Source of the DNA: Monilinia fructicola
Taxonomy: Eukaryota; Ascomycota; Leotiomycetes; Helotiales; Sclerotiniaceae
Length of the DNA: 64,000 nucleotides
Assembly (NCBI GenBank): GCA_008692225.1
Contig: VICG01000008.1
Coordinates: forward strand, 2,072,001 to 2,136,000
Reading direction: 5' to 3'
How positions within the stretch are numbered: the first letter of the stretch is position 1; each line of letters begins with the position of its first letter. Of the stretch, positions 46,362-57,300 are shown in pieces. The position numbers and the translations under genes are program-made. Under the pieces are notes generated by a model. That model saw only the letters and a program-made list of their open reading frames with translations. It did not search any database and was not told where the DNA came from.

Positions 46362-46590
46362 TGATGAACGAAATGCGACATTTAGGCCAAACACAATGCA
46401 TAATCGGATACTATGTCCATGCAACAATTAGTCGCCTGCTATTGTCATTTTAGTTTTTTTTTGCTTGGCCTGTCAGCCACTTCACATAGAGGAGCAGAAA
46501 TCTAACAACAATATACAAATTTACCAAACATACAACCAAAACGCCCCCAACTCTTTCTACCCGGCTTCTAGTCTTTTCCACAACAGAAAG
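46362..46590. other. Convergent spacer
   Basis: Between the stops of the unknown gene and the acetyltransferase. It contains a T-run near 46451-46460 and nothing else recognisable. Confidence 0.5.
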
Positions 46591-47531
46591 TCAAATTCCA
46601 CATGGCTCAACCCCAGTCCCAGTCCCATTTTTCTCTTCTACTTCCACCCTACTCTGCCGCCTCATAATGACATGACTCGTCCTCCCCATCCCCTCACCAC
46701 CTTCATACTCGTCTAATCGGATATCCATCACATGCACATCAACAAACCCATATTTTCTATACAACCCAATACCCCACGGGCTAGCACCCAAAACTGTCTG
46801 AAGTCCCTTCGCATCAGCAAACTGGATTCCTTGTTCTAGGAGACGCGTGCCGATGCCAAGACGTTGGTACTTGGGATGAACCACGAGGATATTGAGTTCT
46901 AGGTGGTGTTAATGAGATTGTAAGATTTAGGGTGAAAAAGAAAGCGGTAGGAACGAGGGAACATACTCAGCCATGGTCTGTCCCCACAAGCTTCAGAAAT
47001 ATATTCATCCCCCCTCACAAAAACATCCTCACACAACTGAGCATTACTCCCCTTTCCCCAAATCTCGTCTAATTCCTCCCTTGTCTTCACCTTTGACACC
47101 TCCGACACATCAGGCACAGAATCCACCTCCCTCTCACCCTCTCCCACCGTCTTCCCACTCCCTAAACTCCACCCCGCAACCCCGACCATCACTTCCTTCC
47201 CCCCTTCCCAAACCACAGCTTTCGTATACCAACCCCCCGCCAAAACACCCTCACCTACCCTTTGACTCTGCTCCCCCTGCTCCAAAAACTTGGCAAACTG
47301 CTTCATGCGCACCCCCAAAGACTCTTCGCTTCCCCTCTCTCTCCCCAAAGCCAAATCACTAAATTCATCATGTTCGAAGGCCAGATGTTCGAGGAGTGCG
47401 ATGTTGTAGAGATCTGCTTTGGTGCAGGAGAGGAGCTGCATTTCTTTTGGCGGGGTGCCCAAGGGACCCACGCTGTCCAGGGTGTGAGGATTACTTGGGA
47501 GATGAGGGTTTGAGGGGGGTGCGGCGGCCAT
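46591..47531 (-). CDS. GNAT-family N-acetyltransferase
   Basis: Two exons, complement(46591-46898, 46967-47531), 290 residues; intron 46899-46966 (GTATGT...CACCTAG) joins DRPWL to KLNILVVHPKYQ. GNAT enzymes move acetyl from acetyl-CoA to an amine. The acetyl-CoA loop is clear as HPKYQRLGIGTRLLEQG (motif A, Q/R-x-x-G-x-G/A). It is followed by ADAKGLQTVLGASPWGIGLYRKYGF, the usual beta-alpha end with the conserved YxKxGF. The first 180 residues contain the N-terminal helices and a glycine/glutamate-rich loop, longer than in minimal GNATs. The substrate cannot be inferred. Confidence 0.85.
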
Positions 47532-48952
47532 GGTAGAGTACTTGGCGCTGAGGGTATGGGGACTTTGCGCTGGTTGGGTGGTTAGTGTGCGCGCGAGAAG
47601 AGATGAGCAACAGAGGTTGAAATGAGATCACAAGAAAAAGTACGAGTAATGAATAGAAAATAGAACTTATGACCCCGTGGGCATCCAGGTTGATATAGGA
47701 ATAATCGTTGAGAGCATCAAACAAGGATGTTTCAAGGTACCTAGCTATTCCTATATCGAGAGTTTCGATCAATCCTGATTTAATACAAATTCGATTTCAA
47801 CTAGAACTAGTCCCGAGGTTCCAGCCAAATATGATGTATGAAAATTTATACTACGCCTCAAAGCTTTCGTATGTTTTCTCGAAATAAAGCTATACACTTG
47901 TGGTCGGTTGAGAAGGATATAGGAAGGGTTATCGGGATTTTAAAAATTGGAAATATCTTAAATATGTCAGGATATGAAAATACAACAGGACCGAAATTTA
48001 TCTTCTTATAAGAAGGATGTTTTGATAACCCAAGAGTCGACTATTCTTATGTCTTGCAAGGGTTTGCGATAGTTCTAAGGTTATATTTATCATGATAGTG
48101 TAAGAAAGAGCAAATGCGAAGTATCAACAGTCACCCCCAGCCCAATCATGTAAATTAATATCTTCCAAACAACACACGTACTCCATTCCCATCTACCACC
48201 ATTTCCATTTCCATTTCCATTTCAATACGCTGCTAATTACTCGTATCTAAACGCACCACCTCCATCCAGGCTGATGATCCAGCTCTATGTAATTACTGTA
48301 CTGTACTGTACCAACTCACCCACACCCATGATCCGCCCACACTACAGTAGCGTCACCCCTATGCAGATGCAGGAACCCCCAAGCACCCCATGTACGTACT
48401 GTACAGTAAGGTTACCACAACCTCAGCGATTCGACACACGGCGAACCATCCCGCCGACGGCCCCATGCAGACCCCAGAGCCGAAACACAGCTTGCAAAGT
48501 TCAAACCCACGACCCAGCCCAGCCCAGGCAACGCAACGCAACCAACCCAAACAACCCAAACAAAACATACCACACCACACCACACCACCCCATCGCCGAT
48601 TAAATTCCCCTCCGCTCAACGAGTGCACAAGGTATCACCGTACGAGGTAGACACCAAGGTAAGCCAAGCCAAGCCGCACGCACCGCCGTACCCAGAACCC
48701 CAAAGCCAAGACGTCGACGCCGACGCCGCCCGCCAACGCCCCATCGCGCCGGAAGCTCATCCCGAGCCCCCGTCCACAACCTGACGCATACAGTATATGC
48801 TGCGAGCCAAACCTCGCTACTGTACTGTACCTCCTGCGCACGCATCCCCACGCAGATAAGCAGACCACCGAATGACTCAAACGCCGATGCACGCCGACGA
48901 TTCAATTCCATCCGAATATCCATTCATTCGCGGCGTGTAACATCATGGCATG

Positions 48953-48981
48953 GCACGTCACGTCACGTCACGTCACGTCAT
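48953..48981. repeat. 5-bp repeat (CACGT)
   Basis: About five perfect tandem CACGT units. Each junction forms ACGTCACGT, a CRE/G-box-like word that bZIP factors can bind; function is unproven. Confidence 0.85.
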
Positions 48982-49198
48982 GCCATCTCCAATCCCCGAG
49001 TCCAGGAACCAACGGAACTTTACTTGTCAACCATGAATCAAATAGAGCAAGGAAAAGAAAAGAAGGAAAAAAAAAAAAAAACCTGACACGCGCGGGTTGC
49101 ACGCGTGATGAGATCCCATGGCCGAGACTCCTAGATTCCAAGTTGAAGAAGGTACGATGGGAAGGTTAGTTCTAACGTAAATGTCAATGTAAATGTTA

Positions 49199-49389
49199 CA
49201 GTCCCCTCCCCTGAATAAAGAGCAAAAATATAGGTATACCCACTGGTATTATATAAGTAATTCAGAGGTATTTTGGCCAATAGAATCGACTGGAATATTC
49301 TTCGATTGGCCTATGCGTCGTCGTCGCCAGCAAAATAGAAGATTATGGGTATACCCATATTTTTGCCCTTTATTCAGGGGAGGGGACTG
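49199..49389. mobile_element. MITE, Tc1/mariner-like (non-autonomous)
   Basis: A 191-bp element is bounded by terminal inverted repeats of about 45 bp. The left end begins CAGTCCCCTCCCCTGAATAA; the right end is its reverse complement with about three mismatches over 45 bp. It is flanked on both sides by TA (49197-49198 and 49390-49391), the target duplication of the Tc1/mariner superfamily. The 100-bp centre has its own partial inverted repeat (GGCCAAT ... ATTGGCC). It has no coding capacity. Boundaries come directly from the sequence; the superfamily is inferred from the TA duplication and CAGT ends. Near-identical arms suggest recent insertion or amplification. Confidence 0.9.
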
Positions 49390-49761
49390 TAAGGTTAATG
49401 TTAAGGGTGACAAGCATCCCCCCTCCCTCCCTCCACACAATCAACACTCCACACCCCGAAAGGAAACTCGCAAGGCGAGTATCCTGTGCATACAATATGG
49501 ATACCCCGCAAGGATCGATCGACGTAGGATCCGCGCAGCAATCGCTCGTAGATCAATCGTGCGATAAAAACGAAGCCGCGACAGCGCAGCCTTCAAGGAA
49601 ACTTTGAGAGCATGGCATGCACCAAGGAAAGCAAGGGAAAGCAAAATCCCACCGCGCGGCAGCAAGCGCGATGGGATCCAACGAGGGACGGGATGGACCA
49701 TGGATCCCATTCGTACGGACGCTGGAGTGTATTTATGATCTTGGTGGGACGTAGTGTATGC

Positions 49762-49803
49762 GATTTTCTTCCGTGGATTTTCTTCCGTGGATTTTCTTCC
49801 GTG
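49762..49803. repeat. Triple 14-bp direct repeat
   Basis: Three perfect head-to-tail copies of GATTTTCTTCCGTG. Confidence 0.92.
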
Positions 49804-50590
49804 GATCGGCTTGAGGATGTGGTGGTGATGATGATGGGGATATATCTATGATTGAACATATACTTCATTCTGTATTGAGAACTACCTAGGTAGAGAGATC
49901 AAATCTTCGCCCCTGCTGTACTTTATTGACAATGCAAATTCCATTTCTACGGAGTACGTCCACGGGTGATGGTGATTTGAGGACCCCGGCCCCTTTATTT
50001 CCTCTACTTGCGACGCGATGCTCGCTTAGCTGAAAGTCGGAGGCGCATCAGATGATCAGAATCCTCAAATTGTATATCTAAGGTAGCCTTGAGTAGGCAT
50101 CTAGTTATATCCTAGTACTCCCCACCCATGCATCCATGCACCGCTCCCTGCCTTGCTCTCCCCCATCCAAGTGTATATCCATCCACATACATGAGCATCT
50201 TCATCCGCACCGCTCTCTACGCTCAAAAATAACCAACCAAAGCAACCAAACCAGCCCATGCTATTGAAGAAACCCACTGGCGATTCGTTCATTACTAAAA
50301 CGTTCTCATTTTGTCTCTGTAAATCCTATCCCATTTCTCCATCCATAATATCCATCTGCACCTATACATACCATTTCTCCAGTTTTCCCTTTCAAAGATT
50401 CCCAAATTTCCCACCATGTAAATACAATTGATTGACAGCTAACCGTAGATTTCGGATGAACATTGAGAATGAATGCTAGAAAGATGCCCACGGAGCAGTT
50501 CTACTGGGTACTATTTCATCGCCAAGTAAAGGCCAGAACAACTTCTCCTCATATCTTCCCTTCATTAACTCCTTAATAGTATGTCCTACT

Positions 50591-52602
50591 CTACAACTCC
50601 AAATCATCACTAATGCCGATATCGATACTAGCAATAATATCATCATCCATCAACGGTCTTCTGAATCCCGGGACACCACCCTTCGACGATGTTTGTAGCT
50701 TACTAAAGTTTGGCACCGGTAGCGCATCCTTCTTGGCCGCGAGCTTGGGAGTGTTATTAGTCGAAGTACCACTGACCGGAGTAGCAGTTGCACTATCCTT
50801 GCCTCCAGTATGATCATGTTTGAAAGTAGCACGAGTCTTGACACGTCGTGAGTGATCTTCATCGACTACTTCTCCACGAGCAATTGCTGCTTCGGCTAGT
50901 CGAGCTGCACGACGCTCATTAATTTGTGCTTGGCGCACCTCCTCGATATTTTTGCGACGGTTGGCTCGGTTTAGTTCGGCAAGTCTATCTTGTTGGGAAT
51001 GGATTCTCTTCTTTGGTGCTGTTTTGAGGGTGGTGCCATAGGCTAGTTTAGGTGTATCGAGTGCCTCAAGTTCCCCACGTAGCTTCTCTTCCATTTCGGT
51101 ATTGCCAAGTGACTTCTGCTCCTTGATAGCATTGGTAATTCGAACTCGTTCGGCGGCATTCCATTTTTCGGTTAATACACTGGATTTTTTCAACTTCTCC
51201 TGAAGCTCTTCCTCATTCCACGGTCGGTTAACGAGCGCATTGATTTCTGCACACTTTTGCATCAACTTTGGCTTCGTTGGAACAGGTATGCCGTCTGCAA
51301 TACAATTTTGCTTGTATCTTTGCCACTCAGCCTCCGTAAATCTAGAATCCGAGCAGGCGATAAATGGCCATGATCTCTCAGACTTGCCATGAGCAGCAAT
51401 CACATATTGGGTCGTAGAGAACTGTTTTCCGTTATTGGACATCATAGCGTATGGTCTATCTTCTTTGAAGCCTAGATCAGAATTAGCATGATTAATGTAA
51501 GAGCAGCTCTGGCGCATTAACCTTTAACAAGTCCCATCCGGTAAAGGTTTTGATTTGTCTCCTTATCAACACCAATGTTCACTCGAACGAAACATCCGGT
51601 AATAGCGTCATCGAATCCAGGATAAAAACAGACCATGGCAAATCTGCTTCTACCAACTCTAACCCGTTCAAGATCGTAAAGAACTGCTGGCTCTGCATCA
51701 CGGTAATCTGGAGATGATGACCTCTTCTTTGCCTTCGATGCCGTCCATTCAATCTCGCTATCTCCATCAGCACCATCATCGGAGTAATCATCGCGATGAT
51801 CTCGTCGGCTATCACCCTTATGACGCTCCTTGTCTTCATCGCGGCGACGTTGGCGATCATTCTTCTCAGCTCGTGCACGCTTGAGACTGTCAATTCCAGT
51901 GCTGGCTTCTCCAACCTTTCCACCACCAAGTTTAGTACGCTGGCGAGATGTCTTGCGCTGATTTTCATCCAACTCTGCAGCACCAGCTTTACGCTTCTTG
52001 TCCGCCTTCTTATTCTCGGCATCTCGAGCATTCAAGAGTTGACGCAGTGCTCTGTTTTGTCGATCCCTCTCGATTTCTTGGGCACGATCAGCTAAGACCT
52101 GCTCACGCTCAATTTCAGGCATAGACATGATATTTGCCTTGTCGGATGCATTCATGAACCGTCCTTCGAGAGGATAGCGATCGGCATCATCGCGGAAACT
52201 TGGGCCATCAGAGTCGGAATCAGATTCGTCCATTGGAGCTGATCGTTCCGAACGAACGGTTTCGTCACCAGAAGAACTATTGTGAAACATTAGCCAAACA
52301 TCCTAGTTCGGCATGGAAACTGTGAAAACGTCTTGTGAATGGAGATAGCGCGTGCGTTTGCGACAAGATGGAACACATAATGACATCAGACGATGACCGT
52401 GGTAGAGGAAAACTTACGCTTCGCCTTCTTCCTCAGATTCATCATTGCGCCTCCCCCCCTTCTTTCCTCCCTTCTTAACTGCACCTTTTCCCACGCCATT
52501 GCGGGCAGGCGATGAACTTCCTCCGTCATTTGTTGCAACTTGCTCTTCTCCAGAAGAATCGTCTCCTGCGAGGGCGAGAAGTTCATCGTCAATATCCGCC
52601 AT
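50591..52602 (-). CDS. RTF1: Paf1 complex subunit Rtf1 (Plus3 domain)
   Basis: Three exons, complement(50591-51471, 51522-52276, 52418-52602), 606 residues. Introns are 141 bp (GTAAGT...CAATAG) and 50 bp (GTTAAT...ATCTAG; the donor is unusual at +3/+4). Rtf1 works with the Paf1 complex on elongating RNA polymerase II and promotes H2B ubiquitination. The N-terminus is acidic and starts MADIDDELLALAGDD, the conserved Rtf1 opening. A basic, charged histone-modification-domain-like part follows (RDAENKKADKKRK, RRDEDKERHKGDSRRDH). The Plus3 domain covers about residues 260-385 (LERVRVGRSRF, FVRVNIG, YRMGLVKGFKEDRPY), which binds phosphorylated Spt5. The C-terminal third is coiled-coil-like and basic (LAELNRANRRKNIEEVRQAQINERR). 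Length fits fungal Rtf1. Confidence 0.94.
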
Positions 52603-53208
52603 TGTAGTCTTTTGTCTATATTAAATTTCTGTCGGTGCCTAGTTTTTTGTTCGAGAATTGAAGAACGACAATATGTGTTTGGTAAGAGAAGTGTGTTCGG
52701 GAGTGATTGTGAGCGAAAGTAGAGGCACGTAATCCAAATTGTCGTGTAAATTAGGACTTATTGTTGCTTGAATTAGAAGTGGACAGACAAATTGTGCGAG
52801 AGATCGAGGGAGAAGAAAGAAAATCTAGCAATTTCTTTAAGAAAAATGTGTTGAAATTATTGATTGGATGGTAGGTGTATGGAAATGTAGTGAATTAAGA
52901 ACTTTTCGAATGGTAGGAACATGAATAAGTTATTAAAGACAGTTCAGCCGCCATGCTCCTTTGATAGAACGTTAGCACATTAGCGTTAAATCTAGCGCGC
53001 GTCTCTTGAGTCATGATTGGCGATAACGGAATGATGAGGTATTGATCTATCTGATCATACTAATGAAGTTCCGAACCTCCGATCTGCTTCTAGGCGTCAT
53101 GAAGAAGATATGGATTGTTTATTAGTGCTATCTTGTATTTATATATTATCATTCCATCTCCTTGTATTTTAGACTGATAGACGGCTTTATTCTCATTCTA
53201 CCACCAAA
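52603..53208. promoter_or_regulatory. Divergent promoter region of RTF1 and COQ7
   Basis: 606 bp between two diverging start codons. No sequence element stands out. Confidence 0.4.
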
Positions 53209-54054
53209 ATGAACACGTATAGACTTCCCAATCGTTCCGTGAGATCACTTCTCAAAAATCAATCGCCCCTCTACGATTTCCTAGCCCCAAGCATCATCAA
53301 TTTCCCCAGATCACCGCGCAGTCTTCGCCATCTCTCCACCACCCCGCCATGCTCCTCTCCCCCTCCTGCAACCTCCTCACCCCATTCTCACAATGCACAT
53401 GAGAACCATACTACCAATCCCTCCCACCCAGCTCCCCGCGCAGGAGCCGAAGCAATAATCGATGCCACCCCCTCCAAGAAACCCTTAACCCGCGCGCAAA
53501 AAGAATTCCTCACCAGCGCCCTCCGCGTGAACCAAGCCGGCGAACTCGCCGCAACCCTGATATACACCGCGCAAACACCTCCGATAACCAACGCTCACCC
53601 GCATCTACGCCCACTGATGGCCCACATGTATGATCAAGAAGCCGGGCATTTCAAAACGTTCAACCATCTGCTTGCGAAGCATCGAGTTCGCCCCACGGCT
53701 TTTACTCCTATCTGGTCACTTGCTGCTTCGGCCTTGGGCTGGGGTACTGGTCTCATGGGTCGTGAAGCGGCCATGGCTTGTACCGAAGCTGTGGAGACGG
53801 AGATTGGCACACATTATAATGAGCAAGTTCAGGTGCTGTTGGAGATGCAGGAGCAGATGAAAGCGCGGGGCGAAGAAATGGGAGAGGAGTTGACAGACTT
53901 GTTAAGCACCATTAGAAGAATTCGGGATGAGGAATTAGAGCATTTAGATCATGCGGTTGAGCACGATGCGAAGAAAGCTGTACCTCATGAACTGCTGACT
54001 GGGGTCATTAGAGCGGGGTGTAGAGGCGCTATTTGGGTTAGTGAGAGGGTATGA
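53209..54054 (+). CDS. COQ7: 5-demethoxyubiquinone hydroxylase Coq7
   Basis: Intronless, 281 residues. Coq7 is the mitochondrial di-iron hydroxylase that makes 5-hydroxy-ubiquinone in coenzyme Q synthesis. The first about 45 residues (YRLPNRSVRSLLKNQ...) are Arg/Ser-rich and acid-free, a matrix-targeting sequence, followed by a Pro/Ser/His linker. The catalytic fold has its iron ligands in order: GELAA (Glu112), YDQEAGHF (Glu144, His147), CTEAVETEIG (about 191-194) and RDEELEHLDHA (Glu241/242, His245). It ends with the helix VIRAGCRGAIWVSERV typical of the family. ATG at 53209 is well placed. Length is slightly above the human enzyme because of the linker. Confidence 0.96.
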   Translation: MNTYRLPNRSVRSLLKNQSPLYDFLAPSIINFPRSPRSLRHLSTTPPCSSPPPATSSPHSHNAHENHTTNPSHPAPRAGAEAIIDATPSKKPLTRAQKEFLTSALRVNQAGELAATLIYTAQTPPITNAHPHLRPLMAHMYDQEAGHFKTFNHLLAKHRVRPTAFTPIWSLAASALGWGTGLMGREAAMACTEAVETEIGTHYNEQVQVLLEMQEQMKARGEEMGEELTDLLSTIRRIRDEELEHLDHAVEHDAKKAVPHELLTGVIRAGCRGAIWVSERV

Positions 54055-54354
54055 TGCGATGTTTGATAATTGTAAGAGTATTGGGTATACACTGTTGTAC
54101 AGGAGTGCAAGGCTTTGATGTGTGGCCGAGCGACGAAAAAGAGATTGATATAATTAATCTAAGTGTGGTACAGTACATGCTTTTTTGAGAAAATAGACCG
54201 TCGAAATAAAAAAACTCCAATCTCCATTGCTTTCTTCCTATGCTAGAAATCTATCAGGAAACGCCATCCCGTGTCAATGCTCCTCTGTTCTGTTATAAAC
54301 TGTACACAAATGAAATGAAATATACAAGGCGTTGTCTGGCGTCGCCATTAAATA
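54055..54354. other. Convergent spacer between COQ7 and PLD1
   Basis: 300 bp of AT-rich DNA holding both 3' ends. Nothing specific is visible. Confidence 0.5.
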
Positions 54355-57300
54355 CTAGTTACTATTACACGGGTTAGCGAATGGCGATTATGATGTTGAG
54401 ACATCTTCAACTTACTAAATTTGTAGAGGGGCAACTTGATCGACCTGATACAGCCAATTGGAGTTGAGTTCCTCCTTGATAAGCCAATCGTAAGGGAATG
54501 CGACTAGATGACCTTGAATCATGGCAAGTAGATCCTCAACGTCATCTTTAGAGAGAAGGTCATCGCTCCCAGAGAACCCTTTTCTGCTACCCCTCGTAGT
54601 ACCGCGACGTCTCTTTCTGACCGACCCGGATTGATTCATAGCGCTGTTGTTCTCTTTTCTATCGCTGGGTACTGGCGTTGGAGAGAAAGTAGTTTTACGA
54701 GTGCTCGTTTGAGACGTCGCTCCATTAGTTGGAGGGACACCCAGGGCCGTAGCATCGAGAGCAGGGAATGCCTCATTGCCTGGTGGTCCAACTGGAGATA
54801 CCGCCTCATTACGAGCGGCGGCTTTCTCGTCAGCGCCATCATGCTGACCCAAACGACTTTCATCTGATGTGTTGTTGACTCGAGCGTCATGTTCAGCATT
54901 AGCGCTAGCAACCCATTCGGATACGGTTCCCAGAGGATGGGTACCACCTTGGCTATTAGGTTTCGCCTTCTCGGAGAGTGGATTTCCTGGACCAACAGAG
55001 CTTGAACCTGGAGGGCCATGTCTACTTGACGCCTCTTGTCCCTCTCGCTCGTTAGTTCTCCCACCTCCTTGCGCTTGAACAAATCTCTCTGCGTAAGCAA
55101 CGAATTCTCTGTATTCATGCCAGTTGGTCACTTCGCTATCCGGATTACACCTGAAAACTCTGCGATAAATTTTAGTATTATTTTCGGCGATTAGTTGCCA
55201 AACCTCATCCGCAAAAGCATCATTCAGAGGATCACGCATGCAGTTCTTGGTAACCTGAGCCATCTTGATATCAGCCGTCAATGGATTGAAAGGTTTAGGA
55301 GTAGGGTTTCCGGAAGCATCTATCGTGATAGGAGGGCCGCCAATATCGGTGTCATCGACGACTGGTAATGCCGGTAGTTGAGAAAGCTGCGAAAGACCAA
55401 GCTGCTCTGTTGTTCTTCTGGGTAAATGAGGTGGAGGTGGTAAGCCGTTGAAACCGTCGCCACTATCAGAGCTGTTCTTCCTGGGAACAGGTACAGATCG
55501 GGAATGGGGTCGTTTGGGTTGATTCAGGGTGCCTTTGCCTTCTGCAGCAACGTCAGTTACCAACACCTCGCGACCACCTTCGACGAGAACAGAATCTCTG
55601 CCCCTCGTTTGCTCGGTTTCAGAAAGAGATTTGAATCGGTCGACACCGTCACCGTCCACATCTGCCGCATGAGCGGCATTATTTATCACCCTCTTGTCCG
55701 TGGTGATTGGCTTGAATCTTTCAGCTTGTATATTCGGATTGCCTGCTTGCTCCCAATCAACATCATGGTTGAAACTGCGTACGTTCTCATTCAAAGCAAC
55801 ACGGGGAGAGAATTCGTTAGAGACTCCTTTGACTGGCGATGGACTATCCTCGCTATCCCCATCGTCATCGTCATATATGCCGTCCATCTGCGCTTTGAAC
55901 TCCTCTTCTTCACGGTCTAATTCATGGTTCTTCTCATCTTCCATGATTTCATCAACGTCCAATCCCAAATGTTCTCTCATGAGGCGCATGCGTAAGTCGT
56001 GAGCAAACTTTCCGACAAGATATGGTTTTCCGTCCATTGTTGACCATATCATATCAGTATCTCGAACAACGGCTGCGGTTTCCGAATCTCTGTTACCCAG
56101 CATAGATCTCTCATTGATATTCGCTGATCCAATCAAAGCAATTCGGTCATCAACAATGATGACTTTAGCGTGAATGTAGAGTTGCTCCGTGACAACAATC
56201 TTCTTTGGACCGATTCGACCCCATGTTCTCAAGCTGTAGAATTGCACATACTCCTCGGGGTCAATACCTTGACTTTTCAATCGACCAAATATAGATCCAT
56301 CGCCACGACAAATGCTTCGGAATTGACATTGCATGATTAAGCGTACACTTGTTCCGTCGGGTTCATCCACCGTGTTTTGGAATCCAGGCATGAGCGGTAT
56401 GAGGATCATACATCTCCAGCTCTCGTTGTTTCGGTAAGCACGTATGGCGCGCTCTACGATTGCATCACCGATCTTGTTGACAATCTTGACGTTCATCGTC
56501 TCACAACTTGTGATGAAGAATTGATTCTCCATGTAGACAAAGTGGTCTGACTCTTCAATCATCTTGCAATAGGCAGTCATGATGCTATGCTCGGTATCCA
56601 TGAGACCTAGAGACCAATCACAGGCTGACCGTAAAATCTGAACTTCACAAGTTCCCGTAAGACCAAGATCTTCCAGCTCGGCCTTATTATAATCTGGAGG
56701 CGGGAGGAGAAAGGGTGTTGGTCTCGTAGGCGTGCGGCCTCGAAGTACATAGTTCCATCGTTGAACAAAGTGTCTGGTTAGATCTCTCGCAGGTTGACCG
56801 GCAACTTGCATGGCAACATCGTGCCAAGGCATCCGCGGGGTCTTCGAACGATCATACATTTCTGCATAAGGTTCATTCAGCTTGTAGAAATCTTGAACAC
56901 GAGGGTTGGAGTAGTCCTTTCCCGGCCAGAGCTGACAATGATCAGCATCCTTGGGCAAATCAGAATGCTCAAAGCCTGTAGGCTTATCGTCCACCACCGA
57001 ATGCTGAGGTGTATCCCAACGACCAAAGCAAAGATCAATCCCTCCTACAAAGGCGACTATGTGGTCGACGATACAGATCTTTTCGTGATGCGCAAAGAAG
57101 AATTGATTCTTCTTGAACTGATTGGGTGATCGCTGCACGAATATATTTGGATGCAAGTCCAGCATAGAGAATTTTGTGAACTCAGAATCGATAGGAATAG
57201 CTGCCTCAACGTTCCGGTAAACAATGATAAAAACCTTGACTCCTTCCCTCGCCTTCTTCTGCAGCAAACGATCAAGTCGCCACTTCTGACTAATAGCAGC

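Larger units (their letters stand above)
47532..50590. other. Non-coding region of 3 kb with repeats and a MITE
   Basis: Lies between the start of the acetyltransferase gene and the stop of RTF1. Besides the MITE and small repeats listed below, it holds a CG-rich stretch (about 48400-48900) whose long frames read as low-complexity and have no domain. TACTGTAC words recur at about 48297-48310, 48395-48407 and 48819-48832. No gene is supported. Confidence 0.55.

Noticed and set aside
48359..48923. GC-rich long frames on both strands (48.3-48.9 kb)
   Set aside because: Several frames are open at once because stop codons are rare in GC-rich DNA; the peptides are low-complexity.
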